Source of the DNA: Tachypleus tridentatus
Taxonomy: Eukaryota > Arthropoda > Merostomata > Xiphosura > Limulidae
Assembly (NCBI RefSeq): GCF_004210375.1
Contig: NC_134835.1
Location: 68,726,447 to 68,790,446 of the forward strand
Direction: 5' to 3'
Length of the DNA stretch: 64,000 nt
A model generated the notes under the pieces. It saw only the letters and a list, made by a program, of their open reading frames with translations, searched no databases and was not told the DNA's origin. Below are positions 55,501 to 64,000 of this stretch, in pieces. Position 1 is the stretch's first letter; each line of letters begins with the position of its first letter. The position numbers and the translations under genes were made by a program.

Positions 55501-58259
55501 TATTATTCTTGTAGCCAGTCATTGAAACTCAAGTTGAAAAATAGTGTCATTGTATTTATTAAATGTATTCTTTCATTAGCTGTTTTAAATTTTGTACTTT
55601 AATGAAAATACATATTCTCCTGCTTCTGTATTTAGTAAACTGCTTTGCCAAGAAATGTTGTTCTAATGCTTAAATCAACTTGTGATTTTACTTCTGCAGT
55701 ATTTATGATGAATACAGGATTAATAAGTTATTCACTAACATCAAGTGACTTACCACTGTTTAAGATAAAAAAACACACACAGTAATATAAATTTCTTTAT
55801 GGTGTTTAATTTGTGTACATCCAATTGGTAGTCATATAGTAAATATGTACAAAGAACATTTTCTTTACATGTATATATGTGCATGTGAGTTTGTGCTGCA
55901 TTATTTGAATTCAAGAGCTTGACAAAGTCTGCAAAATGTATGTTAGTGAGGAGAGAAATCAATACATTCATAGCTATACAGACTGTTCCTTTACAAGAAG
56001 CACTATCAAAAGCCTTAACCTACAGCAAGCTTTAAGAGTAATCTTAAAAATTATTTCTAACTTTAGAAATTAAAATACTAATCTGGGCTGCCTCCCTGAC
56101 TTAAGAGAAAGTAACCAACTTACTCTTTATAAAAAATGCAAAGTGAGCCTGATTCAAATATCAAACTATGGTGAAGACCATCTGGAGCTCAGTGAATTTC
56201 TTTATTTATAAACTCAGAGAAGTATGCATGTCTTCTAAGATGTTTTGATTTAAAACCTAATAAATTTGGTCAAAATCACTTGAATTCATAATTGTGAGCC
56301 TTATTATTAGTCATTAACATACTTGCACTAACAAATTAAAGCTAATAAGATAAATAAGATATAACACCTAGTGATTTGTAGCTTCATTTTACAGCCTGGA
56401 GCTAGTTCTATGGTTAGTGTGCTAACACACACTGTACAAGTGAGCCAACATGCAAATTACTTTGAGAAAATCAAAACTTGTATAATGTTCACATGGCAAC
56501 CAAGTAAATAAAAACAATTTTGCTCTGAAATAACTTTTATTAATTCTAAACTTAGAAATGGTAATATGCTAACCACTGTTTGGTAATAACATTATAAAAA
56601 TACTTTGTCTATTATATTTAATCACTATGCATTAATCTTAATTGTCAACATGGAGGTGCCAGTTAGCTATCTAAACCAAGTTTATTCTTAATCAAAGGGA
56701 ACAAATGGTTATCTGTAATGTTAAGTAATGCAAGCTACTGTGCCATACAAATACAAAAAAACTCCTAGCAAAGAAATAAAAGCATTTTGCTCAGTTTAAT
56801 TAAATTAAATAAACTTTCTGTTTCTAACAGTATACTACCAGAGTGATAAACTACAATTAGATATTAGGTAACACCAGGAAATTAACTTTAGGGGCTGATT
56901 ATTTGAAGCTGTAATTAAATGTGTAGTATGTGTGTACAGTAATAAAATTAATATACATAATCAGTTTATTGAATATGTACCTTGTATAAAAAAATATAGA
57001 TTGTGTAGTTCAGACATTGTATTATTGTATGCTAAAAATTTATTTTAATTTTTTGCGATATCAAGTTGTTGCTAAAGAAAAGTTGACCAGTGTTTGTCTT
57101 TATGATAGGGAAAAGATGATAATTTTCTAAAGGAAGGGCAGCTACTTCCTGACAACTTTGTGGCTGCTTGCACAGAAAATAATATGCCTGTTGTATTGAG
57201 AATGCAAGAGGTAAGAGTGTTACATTTCTTATTGCAACCACTTTTAAACTAATAACTTCAGACATGTATCAAAGCTGAATTTAATTTTTGTAAATATACT
57301 GAAGATTGGTGTTAAGAATTTTTTATGGTACACTTATATGTAAAGTTTTATTTTTACGCTGTTTATTCTTAAATACAAATGTGTTTCACTTGAAGAATCA
57401 ATCCTGCAAAAGATAATAAATATAATATATAAAACATTTATTTTTCTCTTCTATGCACAGTAACTTAGCAAACTTTAAATTGGTTATCTTAGCAAAAAAA
57501 GAAATTTACAATTTAGTAAAAAAGATTTGTGCAACTTATAAAATATAAGCAGTTATACTGAGATAAATTTTTGTTGCTAAGCATAAAACTATACAATAAG
57601 TTATTTGTGCTTGCACACCATGAGTATCAGAACCCAAGGTTCATTGTTCTAAGCTTTCACCTTTACCATCAAGCTGTCAGGAGGTGGATTGTGAACGAGA
57701 TGTCAAATATGAAACTGATATCTAGCCAGCAAGAATTACCCTGTTATGCATTTGGTTTATATATCAATAAATTTGAACATCTCTACACTGGTTAATACAT
57801 AGTTTCTGAATTTTTTTGAGAAACATATACCCAAAGATATTCTTCATTATCTAAGTTTCAGTGTTAAATGTGTACCAATAACACAAATTTAATGTGTTTG
57901 TGTTTTCAAATACAACTTTTAAGATGACCTCTGAAAAATTAGATTGTGCAGTGTTTACTTACGAATAAAATGTCCATGTGTGAAGGTTCTTGATTTAGAA
58001 CTTGTCTTTAGGTTTGAAGAAAAGGACAAAATAAGGATAGTGAAGAAATTATTTGAGTAAAATAAATGTACAAATGTTAGTTTTAACTAAACACCTTTTG
58101 ATAAAATTTTATATGTTATGTTTAAAAGACTGTGTGTGAATATAATAATGAAGTTAATATGTGATATTCTAGTCTTATGACCACAGTTACTACTTCATTG
58201 CCACCTTTATTGAAGATCACATCAAGCACCACTTGGAATACCTCGGCATGAAATGTTAA
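41944..58259 (+). CDS. ESD: S-formylglutathione hydrolase / esterase D, complete, seven exons
   Basis: Hydrolyses S-formylglutathione to glutathione and formate, the last step of glutathione-dependent formaldehyde detoxification; cytosolic alpha/beta hydrolase. Exons 41944-42103, 44913-45011, 46054-46178, 50393-50457, 52623-52842, 57109-57210 and 58173-58259 total 858 bp, or 285 residues plus stop, against 282 in human ESD. All GT/AG borders and phases agree. Visible landmarks: [13 protein letters not shown] near the N-terminus, the oxyanion-hole region [13 protein letters not shown], the nucleophile motif [11 protein letters not shown] (Ser150, its codon split by intron 4), the Asp region IDQGKDDNFL (about 226-227) and YDHSYYF with His261. 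Every catalytic residue is present, so the gene looks functional. The start ATG at 41944 lies 5 bp inside an exon whose acceptor (TTTTCAG) ends at 41939, so a non-coding 5' exon probably lies upstream. The introns are 1-4 kb and carry LINE remnants. Confidence 0.95.
42104..43179 (+). other. ESD intron 1, first part
   Basis: AT-rich. The LINE remnant downstream may begin as early as 42700, but no clear coding signal is seen before about 43180. Confidence 0.4.
43180..44830 (+). mobile_element. Decayed CR1-like LINE in ESD intron 1
   Basis: On the plus strand, out-of-frame pieces still follow the order of a CR1/jockey-type ORF2. [16 protein letters not shown], then PLKNGGG (linker before RT), come near 43270-43350. 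A SLKAFN-VLHKRPG block (family FSKAFDKVPHKRL) is near 43790, a [17 protein letters not shown] block (family KISKFADDTKLF, catalytic DD eroded) near 44010, and [18 protein letters not shown] near 44770. Stops interrupt every frame. It is on the same strand as ESD. Confidence 0.6.
44913..45011 (+). CDS. ESD: ESD exon 2
   Basis: Acceptor TTCTTTAG ends at 44912. It encodes [14 protein letters not shown] through VCPDTSPR, 33 codons, and ends phase 1 before GTGAGT. It holds the oxyanion-hole loop. Confidence 0.95.
46054..46178 (+). CDS. ESD: ESD exon 3
   Basis: Acceptor AAATAG ends at 46053. It encodes [20 protein letters not shown], then [20 protein letters not shown], then KE, and ends phase 0 before GTGAGC. 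The GAGFYVDAT block is a family hallmark. Confidence 0.95.
47300..48095 (+). pseudogene. LINE ORF1 (nucleic-acid-binding, CCHC knuckles), broken
   Basis: Gag-like RNA-binding protein of a non-LTR retrotransposon. Clear zinc-knuckle spacing (C-x2-C-x4-H-x4-C and two related units) at about 47414-47575, followed by a serine/threonine/proline-rich tail (47760-48095) with [20 protein letters not shown]. One TGA interrupts the first knuckle (after CFHCQ) and a frameshift follows the third. Confidence 0.7.
49893..49930 (+). repeat. SINE A-like tail at the end of the LINE remnant
   Basis: GCACAGATAGCCGAGTAGCT, then TTGTACCAATATACATGAAA, matches the last 40 bp of family A SINEs (GCAGATAGCCCTCGAGTAGC, then TTTGCGCGAAATTC). 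Either a SINE fragment or the LINE's own 3' end. Confidence 0.55.
50168..50185. repeat. (TA)n microsatellite
   Basis: About nine AT/TA units in ESD intron 3. Confidence 0.85.
50393..50457 (+). CDS. ESD: ESD exon 4
   Basis: A short 65 bp exon after an AG at 50392. It reads [20 protein letters not shown], then H, plus the first two bases of the catalytic serine codon (AG), and ends before GTACAA. Confidence 0.93.
50458..52206 (+). other. ESD intron 4, first part
   Basis: AT-rich. Contains a weak minus-strand hammerhead-like phrase at 50799-50821 (CTGAAAAAGGCATAAGCC, then AAAAC), the shared TTTGACTGACTTCATAACCA block at about 51320, and an ORF at 51795-52004 that I do not recognise. The region may hold an old Penelope-like remnant but I cannot show RT motifs. 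Confidence 0.35.
52207..52400 (+). mobile_element. Second 5' UTR fragment of the LINE at 46385
   Basis: GATGTGAATTCCTGTACATG, GTGAGGGG-CACCTGAGAAAGG, GTTTACCTTCTCTGGGATC and GTGACCTGTGAAGAGGAG parallel 46377-46500. The sequence then skips about 170 bp to GTGTTTGAGTATGGTGTCCA (compare 46685-46710). It is a fragment with an internal deletion, in the same orientation. Confidence 0.75.
52536..52567. repeat. (TA)n microsatellite before ESD exon 5
   Basis: About 16 TA units, ending 55 bp upstream of the exon 5 acceptor. A variable tract so close to a splice site could affect branch point spacing. Confidence 0.9.
52623..52842 (+). CDS. ESD: ESD exon 5 (completes the nucleophile serine)
   Basis: Begins with the T that completes Ser150, then [17 protein letters not shown], the [11 protein letters not shown] loop and [20 protein letters not shown]. 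It ends phase 0 before GTAAGT. Acceptor is TTTTACAG at 52622. Confidence 0.96.
52843..57108 (+). other. ESD intron 5
   Basis: 4.27 kb of AT-rich DNA. No repeat family or coding pattern recognised; ORF 55750-55971 looks spurious. Confidence 0.5.
57109..57210 (+). CDS. ESD: ESD exon 6
   Basis: [20 protein letters not shown], then [14 protein letters not shown]. Thirty-four codons, phase 0 at both ends, holding the catalytic aspartate region. Acceptor GATAG, donor GTAAGA. Confidence 0.95.
57573..57660 (-). repeat. SINE family B tail fragment in ESD intron 6
   Basis: GCTAAGCATAAAACTATACA, ATAAGTTATTTGTGCTTGCA and ACCATGAGTATCAGAACCC correspond to the minus-strand reading of the family B SINE (tail, body, B box). 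Confidence 0.65.
58173..58259 (+). CDS. ESD: ESD exon 7 (last coding exon)
   Basis: [20 protein letters not shown], then LEYLGMKC and TAA at 58257-58259. It contains the catalytic histidine (YDHSYYF). The C-terminus carries no peroxisomal signal, consistent with a cytosolic enzyme. Confidence 0.95.
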   Translation, partial: SYDHSYYFIATFIEDHIKHHLEYLGMKC

Positions 58260-58940
58260 TATTTGAAAGGTGACTGTTTATTTTTCTCTGCTTGAATAAT
58301 TTTAGTTAGTGTTATAAATTGCTTGGCAATTATGCTTGATTAAACAATCCTCTAAATTGTGTTTTAAACATTGTGTTTTTCTTTGTTTACCAGTGCTAGG
58401 CTAAATAGTTATTGTTTGTGGCCTTGATTTAATCTTACTTTCAATTGTCAGTATATTGAGAATTTTAGTAGGAAATATAAATTTTCATTTTATTTAAAAC
58501 ATATGACTTCAGTACAGTTGTTGTATGTTTTTCTTACAGACTTTTAATTTTTATACAGCTAAAGTAAGAAGTCTTCATGGAAATGTCAGTAAACTGAAGA
58601 AAAAAAAACTGTTGAATAAGTATGCATATAATTAGATATCTTTATTTCAATAACAGTGGATTTAGACTTCCTCAACAGTAAACCAGTGAGAAATCTCATC
58701 TTTAATTCATTTGCACCAAACATTTTGTGCAAATTTTGAATTTCCATGAAAATTATCTTTATTATAACATTCTTTTGTACAAAAAAGTATAAGAAACTGT
58801 TTAGAAATATAGCCCATAATATATATGTGGTTTCTGGGGTGTTCTTTGAAAATAAAATTACATTGCAATTGCAGAAAATGTGGAAAAACAAATGTTAACA
58901 ATATATAATTATAATCTGTTTAGATTATCTATGAATAAAA
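58260..58940 (+). promoter_or_regulatory. Probable ESD 3' untranslated region with poly(A) signal candidates
   Basis: AT-rich, no coding. Candidate signals are ATTAAA at 58339-58344 and AATAAA at 58851-58856 and 58934-58939. Which one is used cannot be decided from sequence alone. Confidence 0.4.
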
Positions 58941-59107
58941 TAGTTTTATTAACCCAGCTGTTGCCAGGAACAAAAAATTAAAGCTGGTAGGAAATCACTG
59001 TTTTTGCAGTTGCTTTGAGGCAGGCTTTTGAAACTGAGAAATTTTGTAACTTTAGTAATAATTCACTGATAACATATTCACTGACTTTAACTTTCTTTTT
59101 ACATATG

Positions 59108-59365
59108 GCTCAAGGTGTGGTGTGGTGGTTAGGAGACTTGGCTCACAACCTGTGGGTTGTGGACTTGAATCTTATTACTGAACATAGTATTTCAGCCATG
59201 GGACATTACAGTATGAGGGTTAATCCAACTTTTTGTTGGCAAAGAGTAGCCAAAGATCTGGTGGTAGGTGATATTAAGTAACTGCTTTCCCTTTAATCTA
59301 TCACTATTATCTAATAGAAATGGCTAGTATAAATAGTCCTCAAATAGCTTTGTACAGAATTGAAG
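59108..59365 (+). repeat. SINE family A, old copy downstream of ESD
   Basis: Head GTGTGGTGGTTAGGAGACTT with GGACTTGAATC (B box). Body GGGTTAATCCAACTTTTTGT, TGGCAAAGAGTAGCCAAAGA, then AATGGCTAGTATAAATAGTC and CTCAAATAGCTTTGTACAGA. All segments are in family A order. An ORF at 59015-59281 is a by-product. Confidence 0.75.
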
Positions 59366-62300
59366 AAACAAAGACATATATGGTTCAAATTGTTTCTTAA
59401 ATTTAGGGAAATATCCAGATATCATCCACATCGTGTTACATTAAATTTATTTCTGGCTAAGCAACAAAATAAATTTCTAGAAACAAAAGATAAAACAATA
59501 TATTGGTGCTGGAACAAATCCTAAACTCTAATAATAGTGACATTTGGAACCTCCCAAATGTATAGTTTTGTTAAAATGAGAATTTTCAAGCATTTGTCAA
59601 CCTAATTTTAATACCTCTTTACAAATTCACCTTCTTAGTAAGCAGAATTATTCTTCAAAATAATATTAAAGTTGAATAAATAGAAAACAAATCACAAGTT
59701 AAACATCATTCTTAAACTTCTTGACATTTAACAGGTTATTCTTACATATCACTAGTCATATCGACCTGGTGAATAATAGTATGACTTGATGTTTAATAAT
59801 GTGATTTGACAAGTGGATGTGAACTTGTATTATTTCTTCAGTGAGATCAAATAAATGAAATATTCAACATAAATACCATCTATAATTTCTTATAATTACA
59901 AGAAAGCCAAAAACACAGTTACAAAATAATGTCAACCCATTCTTTTGCTTATTGTTTCCTAAATCAAGCATCTGGTAAACTTGAAAGTGAACTACAAGGT
60001 TCCAAGTGCTTCAAACTGCCAGTGAACCAAAGTTAAACTTGAAATAAAATGGGTCTGGATTTGTCTAGTGGTTAACATACAAGGCTATGGGTCAAAGGAT
60101 AAATTATAATACTTTGTTGGGACAAATGAGACAGTTAATCCTGCTATTCAGTATGGAGTAGTCATGTAGGTGACAGGAGTAGCTGACCAGTTATGCATGA
60201 GTTCTAAATTGTTTGACCTAGCCACCATTTAGCCAATATCATTTAAGGGACCACTTGGGTTGAAAATACCAAATATCAAATGATGCATTTTGATATTTAC
60301 TAATGATGAACCATTAGGTGAATGTAAGTTGGTCAATCACAGCAAGCTGTTGAAAGTATCATTAGCATAAAGTGAAACTGCATTCAATCCAATAATACAG
60401 TTGTTTGGACATCTGAACAAAGTAAGCCCTCATCCTTGATATCAGCAGAGACTGTTGAACATTGAATTTTAGGATGCATGCTCAGAAAATGAATCCTGTA
60501 TTTTAAGTCAAAAATAGAAGTGTTCATTGTAAGAGATGTGAAAAACAGAGTTCATAAAGCTAGCATTTATGCCAGATGCATTAAGCCCACACCTAGGCAC
60601 ATAAACTCACCTGTAATAGTGCTATGAAAACTTAGTGTAGCAATAATATTTTTTATAAATAAGTTATTATTCACCTTGCAACAAATAATGAGTGAATATT
60701 CATTTTGAGAAACCTAGAACCAGATTCAACTTAATTTTTCTTCACGAGTGAGATAATAGCATGATTATAATAGTATGGTGAGCAGAAAAAAAACAGGTGC
60801 AGATACTGCTTTCTATATCCTATATCAATATGTGGCATAATGTATTATGACAAAGTAGTTGTTCAGCACATTTCATGAAGGAGAGAGGGCTGCCAAAACA
60901 GTGTCTTTATGCAGGCTTCTATACCTTATGGAATGGCTTCTTGATTGCCACAAGTTGTAGGGATCATATTCCACTGTTACACTCTCAGTTGTGATGATTT
61001 CCACTAAGAGCAACTGGCAAAGTTCAGTTCCACATCATAACAGGATGTTCAACAGAAAATATATTTCAGTGCAAATCTGTATTACCTAACTTGAGTTTAA
61101 AAAATAAACAAAGACTGGCAGTATTGTATAACAAAGTGAAACTATTTTTGTTCAATTCATAAAACTTAAAAGGATCATATTTATGAAAGATGACACCATT
61201 CGACATTAAGAAAAACTGTCTCTTTCTCTTCCAGACTGATAAATCATAGTATAATGTATTTATATACACATGAAACAATAGTACCATTCTTTGCAATGTA
61301 TTTATTACCTTCATGACTATGTATTTTCACATAGCATGGGTAAATACAGCAATATTTACATCAGAAAAAATGTTTGTAACTCAGTACAGTGGGTAACTAG
61401 GGTAAAAATAATTTAGTTCCTTTCATGAGTAATGTTTTATTTCTAAACAACATACACGTGTGCCTGAAAATGTTGAAATATTTTACATTAAATAAAGGGC
61501 TAACAAATGCCTTGTTTACCTGCTTCATTAATAATATATTGAGAAAATTGTTCAGTACATTTTCTTGAAGAAAGGACTAGTCAAATGCAATTGCTGTATG
61601 GTGACATCTACACGTGGTAGAAAATTACTAACAATTCCACATATAAGGATCATATTATATGGCTCTTTGTTCTGTCATATACCAAGGCAATTGTTCAGGA
61701 CAGTTGTTGAAAAGCGGGGGACTGGACTATTTACTCCTCTGACTTCAATCATTATAGTTCCATCACACTTCTACATGTTATTGTTGTATTTCCTATTTCA
61801 CTTTCAATAATACCCATAATTTACTTTTAACAAAGGGTTTACTCTGGTAGTACAGTTCAGGAACAATGTTTTAGTGACATATCAAGTGACAGAATTTGGA
61901 GAGATAAATCAATGTGTAATTATGTAGCAACAACAGTCATGATTATTGTTCTTCCCATTGTATACTTCTTGTGTGAGATCAGATAATAAAAACCAGAAAC
62001 CACACGATAACATGCAAAAATGTTTATTGACCTGATGTTTTTTTCTTTACTAGAAATCTGAGTGCAATATTCAATAACTAGGGAGAAAAACAATAAATAA
62101 AAATAGAACAGATAAGACGAGAAGTTATGCAGGAAGACAAACAAGTGCTAAAACCTAGCACTAAAATGAACAAAAGCAAAATAAAAAGTAATTATGTAGC
62201 TTCCCTTTGAAAAACAACAACACGACGTAACATAACTTATTCATATAACCTATATATAAACAAAATAAGAACAAAAACATTGATGCTTCAATTCCATATA

Positions 62301-64000
62301 ATAAACAGATGGAAGTATATATGGTCGAATATCAATGTGTAGGAAAACTAAAAATTACATGAAAGTTAGAAAGCATTTGATCATTATTTGGTTACCCTTG
62401 CTAATAACGATACTTTCAGCTATTTTCCAGATGCTCTGCGTGCTCGTACAATATGTTGCAGGTCAATCAATACTCACGGCAAAATTAACTAATAAAATCA
62501 ACAGTATGTTCATCTGTGAGACGCCGTTAACATGTTCAAGTTAAATATGACTACTGTTGTCCTGTAACAAACCTTACCTAGATTTAGATTGCAAAGTCCA
62601 ATCATAATTAATCTTTCACCATTTGATAAATTCCATTTTAGCGTATTCATTTTCATAGTGTGTCTGCATAAATGGTCAAATTCACTGACGAACTTTTCTT
62701 TCAGGCTTGGAAATTGCCCTGATAAACAGCTCAGCTCTCTACTTGACTGAAATGATCATACGACTCGGCTGCAATTGCATTCCAGTTCTGTAATTGTGCC
62801 TTACTTAACTATGTCATTTTTTTAACTTCTGTCACAGATACGAGATGTTTTAGGTATTAGGGTTTCAGTGTAGTAGACTTGTTGATGAATCCCCAATGCT
62901 TGAACATATGCTAGCCCCCTGCCCTAGGACACAGAATAGCAAATTATCAGATATCATTTGACTCTTCATAACCTCAGGCTTTTCCATGACTGTAGTTGCT
63001 CTAGTATTATATCTTCTGGCAAGATGAGGTCAAAACTGCCCCACATATCACCACATTTGCTAGTCTGTGATATCTATCTCACTTGATGACAAAATACCTC
63101 GAACTGGTTGATTTTGTCCACCGACAGTACCATCACTCTCTATATTTCAGCTAATCTTAGCACTGACTGTAGCTGTGGTTCAACTAAACTTTTCAAATCA
63201 TCGTGTTTTTAATTCGCTAGATCATGCACCTTTACGGCTATCTTCAGTCCCACATGCTTCCTGCGCTCTAAAATTAAGCTTCAGGAAGAAAATCCAACAA
63301 GCTATTCTGGGTTCACCAGATCCTGACAGTTTCTTTCCTAGGTTTATGACCTCAATGAAGATGTTATGGATCTTTTAAACAATGACAAAAATCTGATGTC
63401 CAAGAGAAGACTTCTCCCATACTTGACAACTGTTCCTAATGGTTTTCATTCATTTATCACCTTCTGACTTTTCCTCTTGATGATAAGTCATCTAATTCAT
63501 ATATAGTGAGATACAAAACTTCCATAACACAAAAGTTTAGAAGAACACAGGTAAACACACACCTCAAGAGAAACAGAAACAATGCAATAGCAAATATCTT
63601 AGTCTACGCACCACTGTTTTGCTTCCTGTGTACTGTGTCGATTTCCCAGTTTTAGCATAATTTTTAAGGACAACGTGGGAACTACTAGTCCGTCTTGGTT
63701 CTCCAATACTCTAAACTAAACTAAGACTATCAAATAAATAATATGCTTAAGATAATTTCTCCCCGTTTCTGGTGGATTTGATACCACTGGAACTTTGTTT
63801 TGTTAACATATATTTACCTATTATAGATATCATTTAATTCTAATGCAATGAACTTTAAATATCCACACACATGAATAAATGTATATAACGAGAGAGGGAA
63901 TGAGAAAAATATTTATATATATCTACGCAAAAGAAAAACAATTTAACTTTATCTTTCATAAAATATGTTGGGTAACTTATAAATCGGCATATTTATTCAA
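59366..64000. other. Downstream intergenic region
   Basis: AT-rich with slightly richer patches at 60050-60240 (a possible very old tRNA-SINE, TTTGTCTAGTGGTTAACATA) and 62690-63480. Short ORFs (61565-61810, 62335-62544, 63175-63378) have no supporting motif. No gene is recognised in 4.6 kb. Confidence 0.4.

Noticed and set aside
56390..56460. Possible tRNA-SINE head (TAGTTCTATGGTTAGTGTGC)
   Set aside because: Only an A-box-like phrase matches; no B box or body follows.
63175..63378. 67-codon ORF near the right edge
   Set aside because: No recognised domain, and the flanks are no different from the rest of the intergenic DNA.
1..64000. CRISPR arrays, operons, bacterial insertion sequences or prophage
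   Set aside because: Nothing with regular spacers or prokaryotic gene packing; splice sites, SINEs and LINEs show the DNA is animal nuclear.

Overview
This is a eukaryotic, AT-rich, intron-dominated window, most likely from a horseshoe crab (Xiphosura). That assignment rests on two tRNA-derived SINE families and several other repeats that I recognise from memory as typical of horseshoe crab DNA, and on arthropod-like sequences of the two host genes. No search was run. There are no operons, ribosomal RNA genes, intact tRNA genes or CRISPR arrays.

Two host genes lie on the + strand. The first is the 3' half of a SCHIP1 (schwannomin-interacting protein 1) homologue. Four internal exons (about 4418-4686, 7837-7948, 12263-12362, 22865-22932) join in frame and encode the conserved C-terminal coiled-coil region. 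A probable fifth, terminal exon (30654-30781) adds about 42 residues that I do not recognise from vertebrate SCHIP1. Its 5' exons lie left of the window. The second is a complete S-formylglutathione hydrolase / esterase D gene (ESD): seven exons between 41944 and 58259 give 285 residues with an intact Ser-Asp-His triad.

The rest is intron and intergenic DNA with a rich set of transposon fossils. SCHIP1 introns hold two Penelope-like retroelement fragments (about 8610-10990, with an RT core flanked by about 800 bp inverted arms; and 15410-17620, with RT and GIY-YIG remnants on opposite strands), a LINE 3' fragment (18373-19060), a decayed member of a multicopy arthropod family behind a heat-shock-element-like promoter (13190-14180), and a small piggyBac-like element (22091-22335). 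Between the two genes lie a nearly intact Tc1/mariner element (30957-32540, two in-frame stops), a complete hAT element with an 8 bp target duplication (34021-37432), a hAT MITE (39633-39905), several SINEs, one nested inside another, and a hammerhead-ribozyme-like foldback (38865-38997). ESD introns hold a CR1-like LINE remnant (about 43180-44830), a 5'-complete but internally decayed LINE (about 46385-49930) and a second 5' fragment of that LINE (52207-52400).

The most interesting signals are the SCHIP1 alternative C-terminus, where the donor GTAAGT overlaps an in-frame stop; the period-10 HSE array placed just upstream of a TATA box and ORF; the repeated hammerhead-like motif with covarying stem II; and the inverted-arm Penelope element. 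The host genes do not form a pathway together; they are simply neighbours.
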